NCBI GenBank assembly: GCA_031285975.1
Contig: JAITVE010000045.1
Coordinates: forward strand, 1-12,650
Length of the DNA stretch: 12,650 nucleotides
Source: Candidatus Adiutrix sp.
Lineage (GTDB): Bacteria > Desulfobacterota > Desulfarculia > Adiutricales > Adiutricaceae
Reading direction: 5' to 3'
The translations under genes were made by a program, and so were the position numbers. This document shows positions 5,739 to 12,229 of the stretch, one piece after another. Positions within the stretch are counted from its first letter, which is position 1, and every line of letters starts with the position of its first letter. The notes below the pieces were generated by a model. The model was not told the origin of the DNA. It did no database searches and saw nothing but the letters and a program-made list of their open reading frames with translations.

Positions 5739-7406
5739 ATGTCCTACCCCGTTCCGCCACAGCCCCCCCGCCGCCCGCCCGGCCAGCTGGCCTCCCGTTC
5801 CGGTCAAACCCGGTCTGGCCAGCCCCGGACAAAGCAGTTTTTTGACTGGGGGCTGGTGCACTGGCTGGTGGAGCCGGGCGGGCCCAGCCCCAAAGGCATC
5901 AGCGTGGGGGAAATCACCTTCCACCCCCACTGCGGCGAGCCGGAACACGCCCACCACAGCGAAGAGCACGTGCTCTACGTCATCTCCGGCCAGGGGGCCC
6001 ACACGGTTAACGGCCGCCACTCGCCCCTCCGCAAAGGCGACATGATCTACATGCCGCCCTACTGCACCCACGCCATGACCAACACCGGCACGGAAGACTT
6101 GCTGCTGCTGTGCATCTACAGCTACCAGAAGGCCCCGGCCCCCCTCATGACCCCCGCCCCGGCGGCCGAGGATCCCCGCCCCGGCCTGGAACTGGCCTCG
6201 ATTATCGACCCGAAAATCGTGGGCCCGCTGCTGGACAACCTCTCCCAGGCCCTGAAACTGAGTTTGCGCCTGGTGGACGAAGGCGGTCGGGAATTGATCG
6301 AAAGCGCCAAGCCCCCCAACCTGTGCCGCCACCTCTCCCAGTGCGGCGACCACTGCCGCAGGCACATTGCCCAGGCCATTGAAGCCCTGCCCGACCGCCG
6401 CTCGTCGCATTTCATGCACTGCTGCGGCCAGGTCAGCACCCTCATTGTCCCGGTGCTGTGCGGGCCGGAGGTCTGCGGCTACCTCAAGTGCGGCGAATTT
6501 TTCATCTCCCGCAGCGACCGCATGTCCATGGCCCAATACTTGGCCGAATATTCCGGCTTCCTTGCCGAGCCTGACCTGGACAGCCTCTTGAGCGACCTCA
6601 CGGTGGAAAAAAAGAGCCGCCTCCACAGCGCGGTGGAGACGGCCTCAGCCGTGGGCAATTACATTGTGGAAAACGCCCAGGCCATGCTCCGCCAGCGGGA
6701 GTTGGCCGAGCACCGCCTCTCCGTGGTCAAAGAGCAGATGACCACCGCCACCCTGGAGCGGGCCCTCAGGGAGGCTGACTTCAAGCTTCTGCAATCGCAA
6801 ATCAACCCCCACTTCCTGTTCAACACCCTCAACATCATTTCCCAGACTGCCTACATGGAGGGCGCGGACACCGCCGCCGGGCTCATCTGCAACCTGGCCG
6901 ACCTCATGCGGGCCACCCTCCGCAAAGCCAACCACCTGGTGCCCCTGCGCGAGGAGCACTCGCTGTTGAAAAATTACCTGGCCATCCAAAAAGCCCGTTT
7001 CGGCGAACGCCTGGAAGTGTCGCTGGACATTGAGGACGGCCTGGACGAGGTGCCGCTCCCCATCCTCATCCTGCAACCGCTGGTGGAGAACGCCATTGTC
7101 CATGGCCTGGAAACCCGGCTGGACACCCACCGGGTGGAGATCGTCGGCAAGCGCATTCCCGGCGGCCGCGTGTCCCTGAGCGTCAGCGACGACGGCGCGG
7201 GCTTCCCCCAGGACAAAAGCCCGGCGGAAGCCGGCCTGGGCCTGAAAAGCATCGAGGCCCGCCTGCGCCACTTTTTCAACACCCAATTTACCTTTGACAT
7301 TCAAAGCCGCCCAGGCCGGGGCGCCGTCATTGAAATCACCGTGCCGGACAAGCGCCCCGATGCGCCGGAACCGCCGGACGCGACCCTCCGGGGCAGCCCG
7401 TCATGA
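5739..7406 (+). CDS. Soluble cupin-PocR-LytS-type sensor histidine kinase
   Basis: From ATG 5739 the protein is 555 residues with no membrane segment, so it should sense a cytoplasmic signal. A Pro/Arg-rich leader (1-30) precedes a cupin domain (about 55-128) with candidate metal ligands His70, His72, Glu76 and His111 in G-x-PEHAH-x3-E and GDMIYMPP-x3-H patterns. A PocR ligand-binding domain (about 150-290) follows, with its Cys residues at 196, 202, 206 and 228/229. A helical linker leads to a His_kinase/HATPase pair: QINPHFLFNTLN with the phospho-acceptor His358, N-box LVENAIVHG (448-456), DDGAG (484-488) and GLGL (499-502). The frame is open back to TTG 5631, but the promoter at 5662-5690 argues against that start. 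It overlaps the response regulator by 4 nt. PocR domains are known to bind small diols or related metabolites; the ligand here is unknown. Confidence 0.88.
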   Translation: MSYPVPPQPPRRPPGQLASRSGQTRSGQPRTKQFFDWGLVHWLVEPGGPSPKGISVGEITFHPHCGEPEHAHHSEEHVLYVISGQGAHTVNGRHSPLRKGDMIYMPPYCTHAMTNTGTEDLLLLCIYSYQKAPAPLMTPAPAAEDPRPGLELASIIDPKIVGPLLDNLSQALKLSLRLVDEGGRELIESAKPPNLCRHLSQCGDHCRRHIAQAIEALPDRRSSHFMHCCGQVSTLIVPVLCGPEVCGYLKCGEFFISRSDRMSMAQYLAEYSGFLAEPDLDSLLSDLTVEKKSRLHSAVETASAVGNYIVENAQAMLRQRELAEHRLSVVKEQMTTATLERALREADFKLLQSQINPHFLFNTLNIISQTAYMEGADTAAGLICNLADLMRATLRKANHLVPLREEHSLLKNYLAIQKARFGERLEVSLDIEDGLDEVPLPILILQPLVENAIVHGLETRLDTHRVEIVGKRIPGGRVSLSVSDDGAGFPQDKSPAEAGLGLKSIEARLRHFFNTQFTFDIQSRPGRGAVIEITVPDKRPDAPEPPDATLRGSPS

Positions 7407-8140
7407 GCGCCCAGGTAAAACTGCTGGTGGCGGACGACGAGGCCGTGGTGCGCCGCTTCATCCGCGCGGTGGTGGAAAAAGAGGGACTTCCGGTCTCCGA
7501 AATCCTGGAGGCCGCCAACGGCGTGGAAGCCGTGGCCCTGGCCGCCCGCCACAAGCCGGACTTGGCCTTGCTGGACATCCGTATGCCCGGCCTAAGCGGC
7601 CTGGAAGCCGTGAACCTGATTATGAAGCAGCGCCACGACATTCGGGTCTACGTCATTTCAGCTTATGACGAATTCGACTACGCCCGCGCGGCCTTCAAAG
7701 CCGGGGTCTGCGATTACCTGGTCAAGCCCGTGCGCCCGGCCCAGATAGTTGATATTGTGAGCGGCGCCGTCCGCCTTCTGGAGGAGACAAGCCGCCCCCA
7801 CGCCGAAGCCCTGCCGCCCCTGGTGCAGGCCGTGAGCGATTTTATCGCCGCCCGCCTGAACCAGCACCTGGCCTTGGAAGAAATCGCCCGGGCCGTTTTC
7901 GTGAGCCCCTGCCACCTGAGCCGGAAATTCAAAGCCCTGACCGGTCAGCCTCTCAGCGCTTTCGTTCAGGATCGCCGACTGGAGAGAGCCGCCGAACTGC
8001 TCCGCACCACCGATGAAAGCGTTACCGAAATCGCGGGGCAGGTGGGTTTCACCAACCCCTCATACTTCGCCACCTGCTTCAAAGCCGCCCACGCCCAAAC
8101 GCCTCAGCAGTATCGGAAAATTCACCGAAGCCAATCCTGA
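7403..8140 (+). CDS. AraC-type response regulator (REC + HTH_18)
   Basis: This 245-residue protein has an N-terminal receiver domain with acidic Asp11/Asp12, phospho-acceptor Asp58 (LLDIRMPG), Ser86 and Lys108 (LVKPVRP), and a C-terminal AraC-family double helix-turn-helix (about 140-240) containing LEEIARAVFVSPCHLSRKFK and GFTNPSYFATCFK. It is the YesN-like architecture that pairs with LytS-type kinases. Its ATG overlaps the kinase TGA (ATGA), so the two are co-translated and almost certainly cognate. The 21-bp direct repeats upstream of the kinase are the best candidate target, which would give control of the CoA-transferase/vor/panB block and autoregulation. No terminator with a U-tract follows; a 9-bp hairpin (8143-8166) lies just after the stop. 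Confidence 0.92.
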   Translation: MSAQVKLLVADDEAVVRRFIRAVVEKEGLPVSEILEAANGVEAVALAARHKPDLALLDIRMPGLSGLEAVNLIMKQRHDIRVYVISAYDEFDYARAAFKAGVCDYLVKPVRPAQIVDIVSGAVRLLEETSRPHAEALPPLVQAVSDFIAARLNQHLALEEIARAVFVSPCHLSRKFKALTGQPLSAFVQDRRLERAAELLRTTDESVTEIAGQVGFTNPSYFATCFKAAHAQTPQQYRKIHRSQS

Positions 8141-8142
8141 TC

Positions 8143-8186
8143 ATTCGAACCTGATAAGGTTTGAATAAACTGAGATTGCAAACCTT
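8143..8186. repeat. Overlapping, mutually exclusive inverted repeats after the response regulator
   Basis: ATTCGAACC (8143-8151) pairs with GGTTTGAAT (8158-8166) over 9 positions with one G-U pair. The overlapping AAGGTTTG (8156-8163) pairs perfectly with CAAACCTT (8179-8186). Only one hairpin can form at a time. No U-tract follows either, so intrinsic termination is doubtful; it may act as a 3' end stabiliser. The remaining gap to 8353 shows no feature I can support. Confidence 0.35.
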
Positions 8187-8353
8187 GCTTGTAAAGACGG
8201 CTCAGACAAGTGGCGTTGCGGTTGCGGCGGGGGAAGAAGGCGCGGCACAATCGCGTTTCATCACATAAAATCCATATATTCTTCATCAGGCCTCCATGTG
8301 GAACGGATAGACTGTTCTTGCGTGTTGATAGTCATACTTGAGTATTGGGAGGC

Positions 8354-8923
8354 ATGATGTTGTGGATAATCCTTGTTGTCCTGCTTGTGATTTTGGCCCT
8401 GGCTGGCTTGATGGCCCCGCATGACCGGGGCGATACTCTCCTTCAGCCTGAAAAACCGCCTCAAAAGACTCTGTTATACTACGTAGGCAATGGCTTGCGG
8501 ATTATTGTTCTTCTGTCTTTTGTGGTGGTTTTTCTGTTTGCCTTGTTGTTTTCCTTGCTTCTAAATTTTCGTACCACTGAGTATTCTTTTAATATCCATA
8601 ACTACAGCGACCGGGCTATCATCCTGCGGAAAGTTACAGTGCGCGGGGATGTGCTTTTTTCTGGTGAACACCGTCTTTGCAGTTGCCCTGGCCCGCAGTC
8701 ACTACAGGCTGAAGAAGCTCAGTGCGGCTCAAACATCTTTGTGGACGGAGACTTTTCGTCAGCGCCGGGAAAGATCAAACTTATTGCGTATGATACGAAG
8801 CTGGAAAAAGAAATCCAGATGGAAGTGAAGTCGCCGCGCTACCCTAGGCACCCCTTCTGCCCTTTAGTCTCTATCGTGTATGACCAGGACGGCTTTCGGT
8901 ATAAAAGTATGGGCTGCGGCTGA
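8354..8923 (+). CDS. Hypothetical two-helix membrane protein
   Basis: I do not recognise this 189-residue protein. It has two hydrophobic segments (about 3-20 and 48-71) joined by a short charged loop with a HDRGD segment, then a soluble C-terminal domain (75-189) with five cysteines (109, 111, 124, 169, 188), including a CSCPG pair. Two helices would place both ends on the same side of the membrane. A GGGAGG site (8347-8352) lies so close to ATG 8354 that ATG 8357 or TTG 8360 may be used instead. A TTG at 8345 is in frame but lacks a ribosome site. Base composition is nearer 50% GC, clearly below its neighbours, which hints at a lineage-specific or acquired gene. It converges on pta and ends 6 nt before their shared terminator hairpin. 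Confidence 0.65.
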   Translation: MMLWIILVVLLVILALAGLMAPHDRGDTLLQPEKPPQKTLLYYVGNGLRIIVLLSFVVVFLFALLFSLLLNFRTTEYSFNIHNYSDRAIILRKVTVRGDVLFSGEHRLCSCPGPQSLQAEEAQCGSNIFVDGDFSSAPGKIKLIAYDTKLEKEIQMEVKSPRYPRHPFCPLVSIVYDQDGFRYKSMGCG

Positions 8924-8966
8924 CGCAAAAAAGAGCCGCTTTCCGGCTAGGGAACGCGGCTCTTTG
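8924..8966 (-). terminator. Terminator of pta, bidirectional in part
   Basis: A perfect 10-bp inverted repeat (AAAGAGCCGC at 8930-8939, GCGGCTCTTT at 8956-8965) encloses a 16-nt loop. On the minus strand the stem ends in six U residues followed by GCG, a classic intrinsic terminator about 20 nt after the pta stop codon. On the plus strand the U-run is only three, so it would be a weaker terminator for the membrane-protein gene that ends at 8923. Confidence 0.85.
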
Positions 8967-8987
8967 GTGCGCAGGGTCAGGCGGAAA

Positions 8988-10655
8988 TTATTTCTCAGCC
9001 TGGGCCTGGAGGGCGGTGATGGCCACGGTGTTGACGATGTCGGCCACCAGGGTGCCGCGGGAGAGGTCGTTGACCGGCGCGTTGAGGCCCTGGATGATGG
9101 GCCCGATGGCCACGGCTTTGGCCGTGCGCTGAACGGCCTTGTAGCCGATGTTGCCCGCGCCCAGGTCGGGGAAGATCATGACCGTGGCCTGGCCTGCCAC
9201 GGGGGAGCCAGGCATTTTGGACGCGCCGGTTTTGGGGTCAACGGCGGCGTCGAACTGCAGGGGGCCGTCAATCGGCAGGCCCGGGAAGAGTTTTTCGGCC
9301 GATTCTTTGGCGATTTTCGTGGCTTCCACCACCATGTCAACATCCGGGCCGGTGCCGGACGCGCCGGTGGAATAGCTCAGCATGGCCACGCGGGGGTCAA
9401 CGCCGAAAGCCCTGGCCGTCTGGGCCGAAATAATGGCGATTTCGGCCAGTTGCTGGGCGGTGGGGTTGGGGTTGATGGCGCAGTCGCCAAACACCCAGAC
9501 CCGGTCGGCCAGGCACATCAAAAAGACGGAGCTGGCAATGGAGCAGCCGGGCTTGGTTTTGATGATAGACAGGGCCGGGCGGATGGTGTCCGCCGTGGTG
9601 CCGTCCGCGCCGGAGACCATGCCGTCGGCTTTCTTCAGCTTGACCAGCATGGTGGCGAAGTGGTTGCGGTCTTTCATCTGGGCGGCGGCTTTTTCTTCGG
9701 TGATGCCCTTGGCTTTGCGCAGTTCGAAGAATTCGTGGGTCAGTTCCGGTAAGAGTTCGCTGGTCTGGACGTTAATCAGCCGGGCCTTGGCCAACAGGGA
9801 GTTCAGGCCCAAATCCTTGGACTGCTTCTGGATGGCGGCAGGGTCGCCGAGGATGGTGAGGTCGGCGAAATCTTTTTCCAGAATGTCGTTGGCGGCGCGG
9901 AGGATGCGCTCGTCGTTGCCTTCGGGCAGCACGATGTGCTGTTTGTTCGCGCGGGCTTTTTCAATGAGGTCGAACTCGAATTTTTTCGGGGTGACGGCTT
10001 TGGGCTTCACCTGGCAGATGGTTCCGCAGGCTTTTTCCAACGGGGTCACAATGTCGGCGGCGGAGGCCAGGCCCCAAAGCTGCACACCGGCCAGGGGAGC
10101 CAGGCCTTTGTCGTCGGCGGCTTTGCCCGGATTCTTGGTGACGGTGGCCAGGGCGAAGACTTCGGCGAAGCGGTTTTTGTAGCTCTGCACGGCCAGGGCG
10201 GCGGCTTCCAGGTCGGCGCAGCCGCAGCCGCAGTCGCACTCGCCCGCCAAAAGAATCACGGGGCTGCCGAGGTTGGCGGCGATGGCCGCGTCCAACTGGG
10301 CCAGCGCGCCGCCGGTGGGCACCAGGTCGAGGCCCTCAATGACGATGGCGTCGAAGCGGGCGGCCAGCTTGCTGAATTTCTGGAAAACAGCGTCCAGCAC
10401 CGCGCCGTCCTTGCCCTGGTTCAGGAAGCTCAGGGCTTCCGCACGTGTCAGGCCGTAGTAATCGGAAGCCGCGCCGGAGAGCCCGGCCCCGGCCAGGGCC
10501 GCTTTGAAGGCCGCGTCGTCGGCGCTGGCCACCACGGGCATGAAGAAACCGGCTTTGGCTCCGTGCTTTTTGGCGGCGAAGCCCAGAGCCGCGACGGCGG
10601 CCTCATGCTTGCCGGGAACCTGCCCAATGGCGGTTATGAAAAAGGTTTTCGACAT
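8988..10655 (-). CDS. pta: Phosphate acetyltransferase, short form without DRTGG domain
   Basis: This 555-residue enzyme interconverts acetyl-CoA + phosphate and acetyl phosphate + CoA in the cytoplasm. The C-terminal PTA_PTB domain (about 225-555) is complete: RIL after VLPEGNDE (242-249), MVSGADGTTADTIRPAL (346-362), FGDCAINPNPT (389-399), MLSYSTGASGTGPD (425-438), GPLQFDAAVDP (464-474) and FPDLGAGNIGYK (495-506). The N-terminal half is a Pta-type P-loop-like domain that is degenerate: GQVPGKHE replaces the Walker A. It carries an unusual Cys140/142/144/146 cluster (CDCGCGC). The middle DRTGG domain of the roughly 700-residue E. coli form is missing. Start: an open frame extends 231 nt upstream, but ATG 10655 has an AGGAG site 7 nt before it and begins the conserved sequence. 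No ackA is in view on its downstream side. Confidence 0.93.
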   Translation of the reverse strand: MSKTFFITAIGQVPGKHEAAVAALGFAAKKHGAKAGFFMPVVASADDAAFKAALAGAGLSGAASDYYGLTRAEALSFLNQGKDGAVLDAVFQKFSKLAARFDAIVIEGLDLVPTGGALAQLDAAIAANLGSPVILLAGECDCGCGCADLEAAALAVQSYKNRFAEVFALATVTKNPGKAADDKGLAPLAGVQLWGLASAADIVTPLEKACGTICQVKPKAVTPKKFEFDLIEKARANKQHIVLPEGNDERILRAANDILEKDFADLTILGDPAAIQKQSKDLGLNSLLAKARLINVQTSELLPELTHEFFELRKAKGITEEKAAAQMKDRNHFATMLVKLKKADGMVSGADGTTADTIRPALSIIKTKPGCSIASSVFLMCLADRVWVFGDCAINPNPTAQQLAEIAIISAQTARAFGVDPRVAMLSYSTGASGTGPDVDMVVEATKIAKESAEKLFPGLPIDGPLQFDAAVDPKTGASKMPGSPVAGQATVMIFPDLGAGNIGYKAVQRTAKAVAIGPIIQGLNAPVNDLSRGTLVADIVNTVAITALQAQAEK

Positions 10656-10824
10656 TTCAATCTCCTGTTCCCTGCGCCGGAGCGGATCATCCCGACGGTT
10701 GAGGGCCGCAACGCGCGGCGTTTTGTAAGCTCGCAAGCCCTGGAAAGCCCGGAACCCGCCCCGCCTGCCGCGTGGCTGTCCCATCGTTATCCGAGCTTGA
10801 ATAGTATGATAGATGCAATGGATT

Positions 10825-10853
10825 ATTTTAGCCGAATACCTCTCAAATGTCCA
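10825..10853 (-). promoter_or_regulatory. Sigma70 promoter for pta
   Basis: On the minus strand TGGACA (10853-10848) and TAAAAT (10830-10825) are 17 bp apart; each hexamer is 5/6 to consensus. Transcription would start near 10818, giving an untranslated leader of about 163 nt. This also excludes the upstream in-frame extension of pta as coding. Confidence 0.6.
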
Positions 10854-10871
10854 GCCGTCAAGAAGAATTTT

Positions 10872-10982
10872 GCAGGGCGACCTCATGTGGAAAAATCACC
10901 CTGCTTCTGCCGCCTTTTGTGCCTCCCCGCCGTCATACCGGCGAAGGCCGGAATGACGAGGGGGGAGAGGCGGCGATTTTTC
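10872..10982. repeat. Nested inverted-repeat block with a GTCATNCCGGC-type palindrome
   Basis: The core, 10931-10958, is a 12-bp inverted repeat with one mismatch around a GAAG loop (CGTCATACCGGC / GCCGGAATGACG), a palindrome type common in many proteobacterial intergenic regions. Outside it are further matching arms in register: CTCCCC (10923-10928) with GGGGAG (10962-10967), GCCGCCT (10909-10915) with AGGCGGC (10968-10974), and GAAAAATC (10890-10897) with GATTTTTC (10975-10982). A separate pair, GCAGGGCGA (10872-10880) with TCACCCTGC (10896-10904), competes with the outermost arm. No U-tract is present. A dispersed mobile-type repeat is likely. Confidence 0.65.
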
Positions 10983-11086
10983 AAAATGAGTTCGCCCGCC
11001 GGGGTGACGGCCCGTGGGGGTACGTAGGGAGGTGATGAGGCGAGGCGGGGTAGCGGAACGGTGGGCGGGTGATACATATCGCAGAT

Positions 11087-11115
11087 TTGACAGGGACGCG
11101 GCTTTCTGCTAATGA
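11087..11115 (+). promoter_or_regulatory. Candidate promoter of the exonuclease-holB operon
   Basis: A perfect TTGACA -35 (11087-11092) is followed after 17 bp by TAATGA (11110-11115), a poor -10 that is helped by an extended-10 TGC just before it. Transcription would start near 11122, about 31 nt before the ATG. The overlapping 11108-11126 matches 14 of 19 bases of the E. coli Fur box and contains the inverted repeat ATGAT-N4-ATCAT. Confidence 0.45.
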
Positions 11116-11152
11116 TTTTCATCATATTTATAACACTGGAGACAAGTGAATT

Positions 11153-12229
11153 ATGGACGGCGGCAAGAAAATTTTCATCAGTGATTTAACGGCGGGACGG
11201 GAGGCCGAGGGCCCCTTTTTGGTGCTCTCGCAGAGCGTGGGCCGAACGAACCGGGGCGGCGTATACCTGAACGTGGAACTCGGCGACCGCAGCGGCCGCA
11301 TCCAGGCCAAGGTGTGGGACGGCGCGGACGTGCTGGGGGCGCGGCTGGCCGAGGGCACGGTGGTGCTGGTGCGCGGCTATGTGGACAGCTATCGCGGCAG
11401 CCCGCAGTTCGTCATCCGCGAGGCCCGGCCCCTGGCGGCGGAGGAATTCCACTGGCCCGACTACCTTAAAACTTCCGCCCGGCCCATGGCGGAAATGCGG
11501 GCCGAACTGTGGTCGCTGGTGGAAAGCGTGCCGGACGCCGATTTCCGCCGCCTGGTCTCCGCCGCCCTGCGGTCGCCGGAGGTGGGCGAGAAATTGTACT
11601 ACCTGCCCGCCGCCAAGGCGGTGCACCACGCCTACCTCCATGGCCTGTTGGAGCACAGCCTTTCGGTGGGCAAAATGGCGGTGCTGATGGCGGGGCATTA
11701 TCCGAAACTCAACGCCAGCCTGCTGATCGCCGGGGCGGTGCTGCACGATTTGGGCAAGGTGTGGGAGTTCAGCCCGCCGCCGAAGGTGGATTACACTACC
11801 CTGGGCCGCCTCAAGGGGCACCTGGTGATGGGCTCGGAATTTTTGGGACGGGTGGCCGCCGGGATGCCGGACTTCCCCGTTGAAAAGCTGGAACTGTTGC
11901 AGCATCTCATCCTCAGCCACCACGGGGAGCCGGAATTCGGGGCCCCGGTGCGGCCGCTGCTTCTGGAGGCGTTGGTATTGCACCATTTGGATAATATCGA
12001 CGCCAAAATTGAGGCCGTGGATTCCTTCATTGAGGCCGAGTCTGACAGCGAAGGGTGGAGCGCCTACCACCGGCTTTTCGGTAGCTATTTTAGGCGCACG
12101 CCGGAACTGACGCTGGGCCACGAGGAAGAGGGCGAGCCGGAAAAGCCGCTGGAGCCCGGCCCCGATGCGGAAGGCGAGGAAAGCGTTGCGGCGGATGACG
12201 ATTCTTCAGATGCGGGGCGGCTGTTCTGA
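11153..12229 (+). CDS. YhaM-like 3'-5' exonuclease (OB-fold + HD domain)
   Basis: The 358-residue protein has the order of YhaM-family exoribonucleases: an N-terminal OB-fold nucleic-acid-binding domain (about 20-95) and a metal-dependent HD phosphohydrolase domain (about 150-300). Visible metal ligands: HHAYLHGLLEH (158-168), HD at 198-199 (LHDLGK), His223, SHHGEPEFG (255-263) and Asp280. It is expected to degrade RNA or single-stranded DNA 3' to 5' in the cytoplasm. A strongly acidic tail (about 322-358) follows the HD domain and is not needed for the fold. ATG 11153 has a GGAG site at 11138-11141. Its TGA overlaps the holB ATG (TGATG), so the two are translationally coupled, linking it to DNA replication or repair. 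Exact substrate is unknown. Confidence 0.87.
   Translation: MDGGKKIFISDLTAGREAEGPFLVLSQSVGRTNRGGVYLNVELGDRSGRIQAKVWDGADVLGARLAEGTVVLVRGYVDSYRGSPQFVIREARPLAAEEFHWPDYLKTSARPMAEMRAELWSLVESVPDADFRRLVSAALRSPEVGEKLYYLPAAKAVHHAYLHGLLEHSLSVGKMAVLMAGHYPKLNASLLIAGAVLHDLGKVWEFSPPPKVDYTTLGRLKGHLVMGSEFLGRVAAGMPDFPVEKLELLQHLILSHHGEPEFGAPVRPLLLEALVLHHLDNIDAKIEAVDSFIEAESDSEGWSAYHRLFGSYFRRTPELTLGHEEEGEPEKPLEPGPDAEGEESVAADDDSSDAGRLF

Larger units (their letters stand above)
10656..11152. other. 497-bp non-coding region between pta and the exonuclease gene
   Basis: It contains the pta leader of about 163 nt (10656-10818), the pta promoter (10825-10853), a block of nested inverted repeats (10872-10982), a G-rich stretch (about 11000-11070) with no feature I recognise, and the promoter for 11153 (11087-11115). 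Open frames crossing it on either strand show no family-like sequence. The pta leader is long, but I do not recognise a riboswitch in it. Confidence 0.6.

Noticed and set aside
5721..7304. Minus-strand open frames opposite the histidine kinase
   Set aside because: The plus strand carries all kinase motifs; the antisense frames have none.
10656..10886. 77-residue upstream extension of pta
   Set aside because: It contains the pta promoter, has no family-like sequence, and ATG 10655 has its own ribosome site.
9936..11027. Plus-strand open frame opposite pta and running into the 10656-11152 gap
   Set aside because: Composition is that of an antisense shadow and it crosses the pta promoter and the inverted repeats.
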